Notes: generated from the sequence alone by a model not told the origin. Counted from the first letter of the stretch, positions 35,902 to 44,693 are shown. The stretch: 53,056 nt of DNA from Lachnospiraceae bacterium (GCA_021202635.1 JAJQCQ010000071.1:1-53056); one strand, 5' to 3'. Translations and numbers: made by a program.

Positions 35902-35964
35902 GTTTTTTTCCTCCTTATAGAAATAATTTAAAAGAATCAAGATCCTGCTTGGAATCTTTGCTCT

Positions 35965-35993
35965 ATTTTAATACAGAATAGCAAAATAGACAA
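35965..35993 (-). promoter_or_regulatory. Ferredoxin promoter
   Basis: On the minus strand TTGTCT (35988-35993) and TAAAAT (35965-35970) are 17 bases apart, about 64 bases before the ferredoxin start. Confidence 0.6.
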
Positions 35994-36051
35994 GCCTAAT
36001 CTGAAAATTGACATGTTTTTTTACAGGGACATGAAAACAAAGAAGAACGCC

Positions 36052-36080
36052 TTGCATTATTCCCTGTTTCATATTATAAT
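36052..36080 (+). promoter_or_regulatory. Promoter of DUF1858 gene
   Basis: TTGCAT at 36052-36057 and TATAAT at 36075-36080 with a 17-base spacer; the leader to the ATG is about 100 bases. The interval 35902-36182 otherwise holds only the divergent ferredoxin promoter. Confidence 0.7.
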
Positions 36081-36182
36081 GGCGCTGTCAGAAAAGACAG
36101 TTCTGATGGCGTGGGCAGGGAGCTGAGAGAAAAGGAAAGCAGCCGGTTTGCCCACACGAAACAATGAAGGAGGAAACGAAAT

Positions 36183-36395
36183 ATGCCGGATACAATTACG
36201 AAGGACATGACGATTGGGGAGATTCTTGAAATTAACTCCGGGTTTGCACCGGTACTGATGGCCGGAGGAATGCACTGCATCGGATGCCCGGCTTCTCAGA
36301 TGGAGTCTCTGGAAGAAGCGGCTATGGTACATGGAATCGATCTGGATTTGCTGCTGACCAGATTGAATGCTTATTTACAGGCGATGCAGAGCTGA
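36183..36395 (+). CDS. DUF1858 redox-disulfide protein
   Basis: A 70-residue protein of the DUF1858 (hybrid-cluster-protein-associated redox disulfide) family. It begins [22 protein letters not shown], the usual helix bundle, and carries the redox pair HCIGCPAS, then [21 protein letters not shown]. Such proteins are thought to take part in thiol or redox chemistry, often beside hybrid cluster or nitroreductase genes; here the neighbour is a ferredoxin on the other strand. AAGGAGGAAAC lies before the ATG. Confidence 0.9.
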   Translation: MPDTITKDMTIGEILEINSGFAPVLMAGGMHCIGCPASQMESLEEAAMVHGIDLDLLLTRLNAYLQAMQS

Positions 36396-36467
36396 TTTTT
36401 GAAATAGAAAAATACCTGGTAGCTGTGCGGGTATGGAACAGCTGCGATTTGGGGTTTTTCCGGATAG

Positions 36468-36499
36468 AAGGCTGGCGCAGAAGGCGGCGGCCTTTTCAG
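36468..36499 (+). terminator. Possible terminator after DUF1858 gene
   Basis: AAGGCTG and CGGCCTT form a 7-bp stem with one wobble and a GC-rich loop, followed by TTCAG. Weak by T run. Confidence 0.35.
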
Positions 36500-36533
36500 T
36501 ATACAATGTGTTGAAGGGAAAGGACGGTGAAGT

Positions 36534-38366
36534 ATGCGAGTGTTTGATGCACTTGCGGCGATTGGGCCGGGGAAGGCCAGACAGAATGTTCATAACAGAC
36601 TGACAACCCGATGGGGCGAATCCCTGGATCCGGAGCATGTGCTGTGTGAATATCCCCGTCCCCAGCTTCGCCGGAGTGACTGGATTTGCCTGAATGGCAC
36701 CTGGCAGTACGCGATCTCGAAGACCGGCAAACGTCCGGGACACACAGAGGGGGAAATTGTGGTGCCGTTTTCTCCGGAGAGCAGGCTGTCCGGAGTGAAC
36801 CGTAAGCTGAAACCAGGCGAATATTTCTGGTATCAGCGCAGTGTGGAATTGCCAGAGCTGCCGGAAGGAAAGCGCCTTATATTGCATTTTGGTGCGGTGG
36901 ATCAGAGCTGCTCTGTGTGGTGGAACGGACATCTGGCTGGCAGAAATGAGAATGGGTACCTGCCTTTTTCCATTGAAGTGACCGGATTCCTTAAGCAGGG
37001 GAAAAATGTCCTGCGTGTACGTGTGCGTGATGATACGGATGAGAACCGGCGCAGCAGAGGGAAACAGTCTTTGCATCCGGGCGGAATGTTTTATACTGCA
37101 CAGAGTGGAATCTGGCAGACTGTGTGGATGGAGTGGGTGCCGGACAATTACCTGAAAAATCTGAAAATCACACCGCTTTTTGACGACAGAAAGGTACGAT
37201 TGGAATTGACTCTGACCCGTCCGGCGGATCTTCAAATCAGTCTGAGCTGGGAGAAGGACGTTTATACGCATTGTGTACGTGCACGTGATTTTATCCAGGG
37301 CAGCAATCAGCTTGAGGCAGAGCTTCCGCTTCCGGGATTCCGGCCGTGGACCCCGGAACAGCCTTTTCTGTATCCAATGCGTATCCAGGCGGGCGATGAT
37401 TTTGTTGAAAGCTATTTTGCAATGCGCAAATTTTCGGTTGGAATGGATGAAAACCGTCATCCCAGGCTTTTTCTGAATAATGAACCTTATTTCTTTCACG
37501 GGGTACTGGATCAGGGATACTGGCCGGAGAGTCTGTATACGCCGCCCTCGGATGACGCGATGCGTGCGGATATTCAGAATATGAAGGCACTGGGATTTAA
37601 TACAATTCGTAAGCATCTGAAAATCGAACCTCTGCGCTGGTATTATCACTGCGACCGTTATGGAATGCTGGTATGGCAGGATATGGTAAATGGGGGAGGA
37701 AAATATCACCCGCTTCTGACAACCTATTTACCGACTGCATTTCCTGCTGTGGCGGAACATATCCGGGATGACCGGGCCTGGACGCATTCCCTGCATGGGA
37801 GAGCAAATGCTGATGATCGCATGAGGTGGGAGAAGGAATGTAAAAGGACGATCGAGGTGCTCTATAACTGCCCCTGCATTGCACTTTGGACGCTTTTTAA
37901 CGAGGGATGGGGGCAGTTTGATGCGCTGCGCCTGGAGGAGCGGGTGCGAGAGCAGGACCCGACCCGGCTGATCGATCATGCGAGCGGCTGGTTTGATCAG
38001 GGCGGAGGAGATATCAAGAGTGTTCACAATTATTTTCGCCCACTGAAGGTAAAAAATGATCGGAGACCGTTTGTGATCTCGGAATATGGGGGATATACGT
38101 ACTCTGTGCCAGGACACGTATACAGTGACGTCCCTTACGGCTACCGATCGTATTCTACGAAAGAAGAATTTACAGAAGCGTTGAAAAAATTGCAGAAAAA
38201 CATTCGCGAACTGAGCAGCAGGGGGTTATCAGGGGCGGTTTATACGCAGCTGTCTGATATAGAAGAAGAAACAAACGGACTGTATACCTGGGACAGAAAG
38301 GTCTGCAAGGTAACGGAAGCAGAGGTCGGCATTGTGAACGAGAAAGAAGCGCCCTTTTCGGGATAA
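36534..38366 (+). CDS. Glycoside hydrolase family 2 enzyme
   Basis: A 610-residue GH2 enzyme that cleaves beta-linked sugars with retention. The N-terminal jelly-roll domain (WICLNGTWQYAISK, YFWYQRSVELPEL, LHFGAVDQSCSVWWNGHLAGRNENGYLPF, SGIWQTVWMEWV) is followed by an immunoglobulin-like domain and the TIM barrel. The acid/base Glu is in LFNEGWGQFD and the likely nucleophile Glu in FVISEYGGY. The barrel also has GFNTIRKHLKIEPLRWYYHCDRYGMLVWQDM. There is no signal peptide, so it acts on imported oligosaccharides. Substrate (galactoside, glucuronide, mannoside) cannot be fixed; it is shorter than LacZ and close in size to beta-glucuronidases. AAGGACGG precedes ATG. Confidence 0.9.
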   Translation: MRVFDALAAIGPGKARQNVHNRLTTRWGESLDPEHVLCEYPRPQLRRSDWICLNGTWQYAISKTGKRPGHTEGEIVVPFSPESRLSGVNRKLKPGEYFWYQRSVELPELPEGKRLILHFGAVDQSCSVWWNGHLAGRNENGYLPFSIEVTGFLKQGKNVLRVRVRDDTDENRRSRGKQSLHPGGMFYTAQSGIWQTVWMEWVPDNYLKNLKITPLFDDRKVRLELTLTRPADLQISLSWEKDVYTHCVRARDFIQGSNQLEAELPLPGFRPWTPEQPFLYPMRIQAGDDFVESYFAMRKFSVGMDENRHPRLFLNNEPYFFHGVLDQGYWPESLYTPPSDDAMRADIQNMKALGFNTIRKHLKIEPLRWYYHCDRYGMLVWQDMVNGGGKYHPLLTTYLPTAFPAVAEHIRDDRAWTHSLHGRANADDRMRWEKECKRTIEVLYNCPCIALWTLFNEGWGQFDALRLEERVREQDPTRLIDHASGWFDQGGGDIKSVHNYFRPLKVKNDRRPFVISEYGGYTYSVPGHVYSDVPYGYRSYSTKEEFTEALKKLQKNIRELSSRGLSGAVYTQLSDIEEETNGLYTWDRKVCKVTEAEVGIVNEKEAPFSG

Positions 38367-38477
38367 ATGCGCGATAGTAACAAGGGAGAAGCTTCGTTTT
38401 CTGTAAAATTTCATAAAGTTAGCAATAATTTGCTTGTGAATCTATTTCTTGCGTAGTAAAATAAAGGTGATGATGAA

Positions 38478-39515
38478 ATGAAAAAAATGTTGCTGGTTTA
38501 CAATCCGAAATCGGGCAAGGGACAGATACGATTCAGCCTCTCGAAGATCGTCGAGCGGTTTTCTACGGCGGATTATGAGGTGACTGTTTATCCGACGAAA
38601 GCGGCCATGGACGCCACGAATATTATACGTACGCGTGCAGCGGATTATGATATGATTGTCTGCAGCGGCGGGGATGGGACACTCGATGAAGTGGTGACTG
38701 GTCTGATGGAGAGCGGTGTCCGCCGTCCGATCGGCTACATTCCGGCCGGCAGTACGAATGATTTTGCCAGCAGCGTCGGGATTCCACGGCAGATGGAGCG
38801 GGCAGCGGACACTGTGGTAGAAGGCAGAATCTTCCAGTCTGATATCGGCAGATTCAACGGCAGCGATTATTTTGTCTATGTGGCAGCTTTCGGTCTGCTG
38901 ACAGACGTATCCTATCAGACAAAGCAGGAGCTGAAGAATGTGCTGGGACACGCCGCCTATATCATCGAGGGTGTAAAGCGGCTGGGCAGCTGGCGTTCGT
39001 ATACGATTCAGTTTGAAAGCGAGGAAATGTCCGGCAGCGGTGATTTCATCTATGGTATGGTGGCAAATTCCCATTCTGTGGGTGGTTTCAAGGGCCTTCC
39101 GGGTACAGATATAGAGCTGGATGACGGGCTGTTCGAGGTTATGCTGGTGCGCACACCGACGGATCTGCTGGACTGGCAGAAAATGCTCAGTGCGCTTCTT
39201 ACCAGCGAAGAGAGCAACGATAATGTGATCCGCTTCAAGACCCGCCGACTGGTGGTTCGCTCGGAGGAGCCGCTGGCCTGGACACGCGACGGAGAAGATG
39301 GCGGAGAGCATCTGGCAGTAGAACTGGAAAATCTTCCAAGGACGCTGGACATTATGACAGGGGAGGCACCTGCGGCTGCTGATACACAGACCACAGAGGC
39401 TGAGGAAGAGAAAGCTACGGAAGCAGAGTCACAGGAGTCTCTTCGCGTAGAGCCGGAGCTTGCGTCTCTTGTGGAATATCTGCGGACGCTGTTTGAACCG
39501 GGAGCAGAGACCTGA
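38478..39515 (+). CDS. Diacylglycerol kinase/YegS-type lipid kinase
   Basis: A 345-residue enzyme with the DAGK catalytic domain: MLLVYNPKSGKGQIRF at the start, the nucleotide motif VCSGGDGTLDEVVTGLM and YIPAGSTNDFASSVGIP. The second lobe has SHSVGGFKGLPGTDIELDDGLFEVMLVR. It probably recycles diacylglycerol to phosphatidate (DgkB role in Firmicutes) or phosphorylates a related lipid. The C-terminus from about residue 290 is an extra Glu/Thr/Ala-rich low-complexity tail not part of the fold. AAAGGTGATG lies before ATG. It is not obviously functionally linked to the flanking sugar genes. Confidence 0.88.
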   Translation: MKKMLLVYNPKSGKGQIRFSLSKIVERFSTADYEVTVYPTKAAMDATNIIRTRAADYDMIVCSGGDGTLDEVVTGLMESGVRRPIGYIPAGSTNDFASSVGIPRQMERAADTVVEGRIFQSDIGRFNGSDYFVYVAAFGLLTDVSYQTKQELKNVLGHAAYIIEGVKRLGSWRSYTIQFESEEMSGSGDFIYGMVANSHSVGGFKGLPGTDIELDDGLFEVMLVRTPTDLLDWQKMLSALLTSEESNDNVIRFKTRRLVVRSEEPLAWTRDGEDGGEHLAVELENLPRTLDIMTGEAPAAADTQTTEAEEEKATEAESQESLRVEPELASLVEYLRTLFEPGAET

Positions 39516-39632
39516 AGGACGAATTTACTGGCTGAAATCGGTGTTCCTGGCGGTGCTTCAGAGACTGCGGGTCCCGGGCTGTCATCTGCTGTGCAGGTAA
39601 GGTATCATTGAGAAAGGAGAACCCACTAAAGG

Positions 39633-39671
39633 GAAAGGCTGGCTGGTTCGGGCCGAAAAAGCTTTCTTTTT
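39633..39671 (+). promoter_or_regulatory. Terminator-like hairpin in xylB leader
   Basis: GAAAGGCT at 39633 pairs with AGCTTTC ending at 39666 (one bulge); inside is a smaller GGCT/GGCC hairpin; TTTCTTTTT follows at once. It lies 20 bases before the kinase start codon, so it could be an attenuator. It may also end transcripts from the lipid kinase gene. The 117 bases before it contain a GAAAGGAG without a following start codon and no clear gene. Confidence 0.45.
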
Positions 39672-39690
39672 ATGTGGCGGTAAGTGTTTC

Positions 39691-41160
39691 ATGTTGTATA
39701 TAGGTGTAGATCTGGGAACATCGGCAGTGAAGCTTCTGCTGATGGATGAAGATGGAAAAATTCAGAATATTGTTTCGAAAGAATACCCGCTGTATTTCCC
39801 GCATCCGGGCTGGTCAGAACAGAATCCGGAGGACTGGTATGAGCAGACCATGGCGGGACTGAAGGAACTTCTGGCTGACTGCGATCACAGCCAGGTGGCG
39901 GGTATCAGCTTTGGCGGACAGATGCATGGCCTCGTGATCCTGGATAAGGAGGATCGTGTGATTCGTCCGGCGATTCTGTGGAATGATGGCCGCACACAGG
40001 AAGAGTGTGATTACCTGAATAATGAGATTGGCCGCGATAAGATTTCGGAATATACGGCGAACATTGCTTTTGCCGGATTTACCGCTCCGAAGCTTCTCTG
40101 GGTGAAGAAAAATGAGCCGGAGAATTTTTCACGGATTGAGAAAATCATGCTTCCGAAAGACTATATCGCCTATCGCCTTTCGGGGGTGCATTGTACGGAT
40201 GTATCGGATGCGTCGGGCATGCTTACATTTGATGTGAAGAATCGCTGCTGGTCGAAGGAGATGCTGGATCTCTGCGGTGTCCGGGAGGAGCAGATGGCGC
40301 AGATCTTTGAAAGCTACGAGGTCGTTGGCACGGTACTTCCTTCGGTTGCGGATGCGCTTTCGATCCCACAGACCGTAAAGGTGATCGCAGGTGCGGGGGA
40401 TAATGCGGCGGCAGCAGTCGGTACCGGCACCGTTGGCGATGGAGCCTGCAATATTTCTCTTGGGACGAGTGGTACGATCTTTATTTCTTCGGACAAATTT
40501 GGCGTGGACAAATACAATGCGCTGCATGCGTTTGCGCATGCAGACGGTCATTATCATCTGATGGGATGCATGCTCAGTGCGGCTTCCTGCAATAAATGGT
40601 GGATGGACGAGATCATTGGGACGAAGGATTACGCGGCGGAACAGGCACAGATTGAAAAGCTTGGTGAAAATCATGTCTATTTTCTGCCATACCTGATGGG
40701 AGAGCGTTCCCCTCACAATAATCCGAATGCGCGCGCGACCTTTATCGGCATGACGATGGATACGACTCGTGCGGATATGACGCAGGCAGTGCTGGAGGGT
40801 GTGGCATTTGCCCTTCGCGATTCCCTTGAAGTGGCAAAAAGCCTTGGGATCCGGATTGAGCGCACGAAGATCTGCGGAGGCGGTGCAAAGAGTCCGCTCT
40901 GGAAGAAGATCATCGCTAATGTTCTGAACCTTAAGGTAGATGTGATCGAGAGCGAGGAAGGCCCTGGCCTGGGCGGCGCCATGTTAGCGGCGGTTGGCTG
41001 CGGGGAATACGCATCTGTAGCGGAGGCGGCGGCAAAGATTGTCCGTGTGATTGACACGATTGAGCCCGATCCGGAGCTGGTCGCGAAATACGAAGCACGG
41101 TATGCGCAGTTCCGGCAGGTATATCCGACCTGTAAGCCTCTGTTTGAGGCATTGCTTTAA
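39691..41160 (+). CDS. xylB: FGGY-family sugar kinase, xylulokinase-like
   Basis: A 489-residue FGGY carbohydrate kinase. The N-terminal half has the phosphate motif IGVDLGTSAVKLLLMDEDG, WSEQNPEDWYEQT and GISFGGQMHGLV with the xylulokinase-type MHG. The C-terminal half has AGAGDNAAAAVGTGTV, NISLGTSGTIF, and the FGGY signature region ICGGGAKSPLWKKIIANVL followed by EEGPGLGGAMLAAVG. This set is typical of D-xylulokinase (xylulose to xylulose 5-phosphate). The linked isomerase is not of the XylA type, so another ketopentose or ketohexose is possible. The start lacks a strong ribosome binding site (GGCGGTAAG). Confidence 0.88.
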   Translation: MLYIGVDLGTSAVKLLLMDEDGKIQNIVSKEYPLYFPHPGWSEQNPEDWYEQTMAGLKELLADCDHSQVAGISFGGQMHGLVILDKEDRVIRPAILWNDGRTQEECDYLNNEIGRDKISEYTANIAFAGFTAPKLLWVKKNEPENFSRIEKIMLPKDYIAYRLSGVHCTDVSDASGMLTFDVKNRCWSKEMLDLCGVREEQMAQIFESYEVVGTVLPSVADALSIPQTVKVIAGAGDNAAAAVGTGTVGDGACNISLGTSGTIFISSDKFGVDKYNALHAFAHADGHYHLMGCMLSAASCNKWWMDEIIGTKDYAAEQAQIEKLGENHVYFLPYLMGERSPHNNPNARATFIGMTMDTTRADMTQAVLEGVAFALRDSLEVAKSLGIRIERTKICGGGAKSPLWKKIIANVLNLKVDVIESEEGPGLGGAMLAAVGCGEYASVAEAAAKIVRVIDTIEPDPELVAKYEARYAQFRQVYPTCKPLFEALL

Positions 41161-41309
41161 GGCAGTGACGGACTCTCTCCGGCAGTCTGATGATGCGGGG
41201 CGGATCCCGGAAACAAAGGGTGCGAAATTGGTGCGCCCCTGTAAATAATATCTACCCGGACGCCGTTTACCGGAATCCGGGTCATATATAAAGAAGGAGG
41301 ACAATTGAA

Positions 41310-42794
41310 ATGCAGAACATTCCAAAGGTAAAAATCGGTATCGTCGCGGTCAGCCGTGACTGCTTCCCGGAGTCACTTTCCGTGAACCGGAGAAAGGCTC
41401 TTGTTGACGCTTATACGGCGAAATATGACGCGTCTGACATCTATGAGTGTCCGGTCTGTATCGTAGAGAGTGAAATCCATATGGTACAGGCGCTTGAGGA
41501 CATTAAGGCGGCTGGCTGCGATGCGCTTTGTGTATACCTTGGCAACTTTGGTCCTGAGATTTCTGAGACGCTTCTCGCAAAGCATTTTGGCGGCCCGACG
41601 ATGTTCGTGGCAGCTGCGGAGGAGTCCGGAAAGGATCTCGCTGACGGACGTGGAGACGCGTATTGCGGGATGCTCAATGCCAGCTACAACCTGAAGCTTC
41701 GCAATATCCACGCTTACATACCGGAGTATCCGATTGGCAGCGCGGAAGAGTGCGCGGATATGATTCACGAATTTGTGCCAATCGCGCGTACAGTTATCGG
41801 ACTTCAGAATCTGAAGATTATCACCTTCGGTCCGCGTCCGCTGAATTTCCTGGCCTGCAACGCACCGATCAAGCAGCTTTACAACATCGGCGTGGAGATT
41901 GAGGAGAACTCGGAGCTGGATCTGTTTGAGGCGTTCAATAATCATGAGGGCGACGCGCGTATTCCGGATGTAGTAAAGGATATGGAAGCAGAGCTTGGCG
42001 CGGGCAATCAGAAGCCGGAGATTCTTTCCAAACTGGCACAGTATGAGCTGACTCTGCTTGACTGGGTAGAGGCACACAGAGGTTATCGCAAATACGTGGC
42101 GATCGCGGGGAAATGCTGGCCGGCGTTCCAGACACAGTTTAAGTTTGTTCCGTGCTATGTGAACAGCCGCCTGACCGGCAGAGACATCCCGGTATCCTGT
42201 GAGGTAGATATTTATGGTGCACTGAGCGAATTCATCGGAACCTGCGTGAGCGATGATATCGTGACTCTGCTTGACATCAACAATACCGTTCCGTCCGATA
42301 TTTATGAGGAGGACATTAAGGGCAAATTCGACTATAAGCTTTCGGATACCTTCATGGGCTTCCACTGCGGCAATACCTGCTCCAAGAAGCTGACATCCTG
42401 CACGATGAAGAATCAGAAGATCATGGCGAGAAGCCTGCCGGCTGAGGTGACCAACGGTACCATCGAGGGAGAAATCGTTCCGGGTGACATCACATTCTTC
42501 CGTCTGCAGAGTACTGCGGACAATATCCTCCGTGCGTATGTGGCACAGGGCGAGGTACTGCCGGTAGCGACACGCTCTTTCGGTGGCGTAGGTATTTTCG
42601 CAATCCAGGAGATGGGGCGCTTCTATCGTCACGTTCTGATCGAAGGGAACTACCCGCATCACGGTGCAGTGGCGTTTGGCCATCACGGAAAGGCTCTCTA
42701 TGAAGTATTTAAGCTCATCGGCGTATGCCCGGATGAGATCGGATACAATCATCCGAAGAGCGTTCCTTACCGCACGGAGAATCCGTTTGCGTAA
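41310..42794 (+). CDS. L-fucose/L-arabinose isomerase family protein
   Basis: A 494-residue aldose-ketose isomerase of the FucI/AraA fold. It starts KIGIVAVSRDCFPESLSVNRRK. An N-terminal Rossmann-like part includes ALCVYLGNFGPEI, the middle FGPRPLNFLACNAP and NHEGDARIPDV, and the C-terminal domain FHCGNTCSKKL, FGGVGIFAIQEMGRFYRHVLIEGNYPHHGAVAFGHHG. Metal-binding Glu and His candidates are in CEVDIYGALSE and NYPHHGAV. It would make the ketose phosphorylated by the kinase upstream and use the alpha anomer supplied by the epimerase downstream. The sugar is not certain: it is divergent from classic AraA and FucI. AAGGAGGAC lies before ATG; a 7-bp hairpin (ACCCGGA, 41254-41282) precedes it. Confidence 0.85.
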   Translation: MQNIPKVKIGIVAVSRDCFPESLSVNRRKALVDAYTAKYDASDIYECPVCIVESEIHMVQALEDIKAAGCDALCVYLGNFGPEISETLLAKHFGGPTMFVAAAEESGKDLADGRGDAYCGMLNASYNLKLRNIHAYIPEYPIGSAEECADMIHEFVPIARTVIGLQNLKIITFGPRPLNFLACNAPIKQLYNIGVEIEENSELDLFEAFNNHEGDARIPDVVKDMEAELGAGNQKPEILSKLAQYELTLLDWVEAHRGYRKYVAIAGKCWPAFQTQFKFVPCYVNSRLTGRDIPVSCEVDIYGALSEFIGTCVSDDIVTLLDINNTVPSDIYEEDIKGKFDYKLSDTFMGFHCGNTCSKKLTSCTMKNQKIMARSLPAEVTNGTIEGEIVPGDITFFRLQSTADNILRAYVAQGEVLPVATRSFGGVGIFAIQEMGRFYRHVLIEGNYPHHGAVAFGHHGKALYEVFKLIGVCPDEIGYNHPKSVPYRTENPFA

Positions 42795-42832
42795 GGGTGG
42801 ATTTTCAGAAAAAGAACAGATGAGATGAAAAA

Positions 42833-42874
42833 GAAAGCGAACGCTGATGCGGTTGGTGCGCGGCGTTCGCTTTC
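42833..42874 (+). promoter_or_regulatory. Strong intercistronic hairpin before galM
   Basis: GAAAGCGAACGC at 42833-42844 and its perfect complement at 42863-42874 form a 12-bp stem with an 18-base loop. No T run follows; the galM ribosome binding site AAGGAG begins nine bases later. It is better placed as an RNA stabiliser, processing site or translational control element than as a terminator. Confidence 0.6.
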
Positions 42875-42896
42875 GAAGTATAAGGAGAAGATTAGA

Positions 42897-43949
42897 ATGG
42901 AAAAGAAGCCTTTTGGTACCTTAAATGACGGAGTGGAAGTATCTCTTTATTCTTTCACGAATAAAAATGGAGTGACTATGACGGTAACAGAGCTGGGTGC
43001 GACGCTGGTAAGCCTGCTGGTTCCGGATCGCGATGGCAATCCGGTGGATGTGGTGCTTGGCTACGATACCCCGCAGGAATATGTTGCAGGCGGCTGTTAT
43101 TTTGGTGCGGTGATCGCTCCAAACGGCAACCGTATTGACAAGGCCCGTTTTACGATCGGAGATAAGACATACCAGCTGCCAGTCAATGACAATGAGAATA
43201 ACCTGCACAGCGGACCGCACGGGGTAGACGAGTGGGTATGGAATGTGGCGAAGATCGATGAGGAGTCGAACAGCATTTCCTTCCAGGTACGTATTCCGGA
43301 CGGCAACAACGGCTTTCCCGGGAACATCGACACGACTGTTACCTATACGCTGACGGAAGAGAATGCGGTGACGCTTCACTATGAGGCGGTTTCTGACGCT
43401 GATACGATCGCGAATATGACGAACCACACTTATTTTAACCTGGCCGGACACGCATCCGGCTCGATCGAAGATCATACTCTGATCCTCACAGCGGATCATT
43501 ACACCCCGGTCATTGACTTCCAGGCGATTCCGACCGGCGAGATCGCTCCGGTAGCGGGCACCCCGATGGATTTTCTCACGGGTAAGGCAATCGGCCTTGA
43601 TGTAGACGCGGATTTTGAACAGCTGAAATTTGTCGGCGGATTCGATCACAACTACGTCCTTCCGGATAATGGAGGCGAGGTGCAGAAGGTTGCTGAGGCT
43701 TACTGCGAAGAGAGCGGCATTTGCATGGAAGCTTTTACGGATTGCTGCGCGATTCAGCTGTATGTGGGCAACGGGATCAGTGAACAGACCGGGAAGGGCG
43801 GTGTTACTTACCGGAAACGCCAGGGATTCTGCCTGGAATCCCAGTTCTGTCCGAACGCGATCAATGAGCCTGCTTTCAAATCTCCTCTGCTGAAAGCGGG
43901 AGAGAAATACGACACAAAGACCAGCTATCGCTTTTCCGTTAAAAAATGA
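42897..43949 (+). CDS. galM: Aldose 1-epimerase (mutarotase)
   Basis: A 350-residue GalM-type enzyme that interconverts alpha and beta anomers of free aldoses. Family segments: VTELGATLVSLLVPDRDGNPVDVVLGYD, FGAVIAPNGNRI, LHSGPHGVDEWVW, the catalytic His in TNHTYFNLAGH, the aromatic FDHNYVL and the catalytic Glu in CLESQFCPNAIN. ATG 42897 follows AAGGAG; a longer open frame from 42825 runs through the hairpin and has no homology. It ends the sugar operon and overlaps by 25 bases the end of the convergent small gene. Confidence 0.95.
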   Translation: MEKKPFGTLNDGVEVSLYSFTNKNGVTMTVTELGATLVSLLVPDRDGNPVDVVLGYDTPQEYVAGGCYFGAVIAPNGNRIDKARFTIGDKTYQLPVNDNENNLHSGPHGVDEWVWNVAKIDEESNSISFQVRIPDGNNGFPGNIDTTVTYTLTEENAVTLHYEAVSDADTIANMTNHTYFNLAGHASGSIEDHTLILTADHYTPVIDFQAIPTGEIAPVAGTPMDFLTGKAIGLDVDADFEQLKFVGGFDHNYVLPDNGGEVQKVAEAYCEESGICMEAFTDCCAIQLYVGNGISEQTGKGGVTYRKRQGFCLESQFCPNAINEPAFKSPLLKAGEKYDTKTSYRFSVKK

Positions 43950-44236
43950 GGCTCAGAGGCTGTCTGCGCAGCCGTGGCAAAACAACGCTCATAAGTTTCG
44001 TTTAGCCAGGCTACAGCGGCGTCCAGGCCGTCTGCGGTGGCGTCGAAGGACTGACAGGTCTTCTGGTCCTCCGGCGTACATTCCCAGCAGTAAGGCTGCG
44101 GATAAGTCGCAGCTACCAGCCGGTCTTCTTTGATAAACAGATTATACCGCATCTGCCGGTAGCTTCCGGTAAAATTTCTCTTTTTCAGAAAGGCCAGAGA
44201 AATCTGGCCTTTTAATGTAAAATAAGGCTGCTCCAT
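43925..44236 (-). CDS. Conserved-looking hypothetical protein, 103 residues
   Basis: I do not recognise a named family. The protein begins MEQPYFTLKGQISLAFLKKR, then NFTGSYRQMRYNLFIKEDRLVAATYPQPYCWECTPEDQKTCQSF and ends in a helix with AVAWLNETYERCF. The pattern (a small beta-sheet with a C-E-C-x4-E-x2-K-x-C stretch, then one helix) looks like a real compact domain. The start at 44236 has CAGGAGAC upstream; the frame is open to 44317. It lies 84 bases after the XRE regulator on the same strand, so they probably form a two-gene operon. Its end overlaps the galM end. Confidence 0.65.
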   Translation of the reverse strand: MEQPYFTLKGQISLAFLKKRNFTGSYRQMRYNLFIKEDRLVAATYPQPYCWECTPEDQKTCQSFDATADGLDAAVAWLNETYERCFATAAQTASEPHFLTEKR

Positions 44237-44320
44237 CGTATTCCTGTCTCCTGCAGATTTGCTATCTATCAGATGATGCAATAGCTTCATTATAAATCTG
44301 CCTTTTCGCTCTGTCAACGA

Positions 44321-44578
44321 TCATTCCTCTGCTTTATCCGCATCATTGGCTTTTTCAGCCGGAATGAATTCCAGCAGGTCTCCGATCGAACAATCCAGGG
44401 CGGTGCAGAGACGGGCCAGAACAGCGATATCCAATCTGGCAATATCGTTGTTGCAGTAGTGGTTGATCTGTGTGCGCTGCATTTCAGCGCGGTGTGAAAG
44501 ACGGCTTTTGCTGATATTGCGTTCTTTGATCAGCTCATTCAGGTGAATTTTAATGGTTCCGAATTTTTGCTCTTCCAT
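44321..44578 (-). CDS. XRE-family transcriptional regulator
   Basis: An 85-residue regulator made of a single Cro/C1-type helix-turn-helix: IKIHLNELIKERNISKSRLSHRAEMQRTQINHYCNN, then DIARLDIAVLARLCTALDCSIGDLLEFIPAE. The compact form is like YozG and similar small XRE proteins. AAAGGATACC lies before the ATG on the minus strand. It probably controls itself and the small gene downstream. Confidence 0.88.
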   Translation of the reverse strand: MEEQKFGTIKIHLNELIKERNISKSRLSHRAEMQRTQINHYCNNDIARLDIAVLARLCTALDCSIGDLLEFIPAEKANDADKAEE

Positions 44579-44632
44579 AGCAGGTATCCTTTCTTCTTCT
44601 GTAAGTGAGTGGCTTAGTTACTGTTCAAAAAC

Positions 44633-44693
44633 TGGTAACAATTCAGAACAGCAGGCCGCAGTCTGCGCTTTGCTCCGGTCTGAACGCTTACCA
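44633..44693. repeat. Dispersed palindromic repeat, copy D
   Basis: The longest copy: outer arms TGGTAA (44633-44638) and TTACCA (44688-44693), then ATTCAGAAC and GTCTGAAC, with the core CAGCAGGCCGCAGTCTGCG. It lies between the XRE regulator and the isochorismatase gene, in a 244-base gap with no gene. Confidence 0.65.

Noticed and set aside
38434-38462. TTGTGA-17-TAAAAT promoter-like pair before the lipid kinase gene
   Set aside because: The transcript would start at about 38469, which would remove most of the ribosome binding site for the ATG at 38478.
39535-39555. TGAAATCGGTGTTCC as a catabolite-repression (cre) site
   Set aside because: It departs from the cre consensus at conserved positions in the right half; not strong enough to call.
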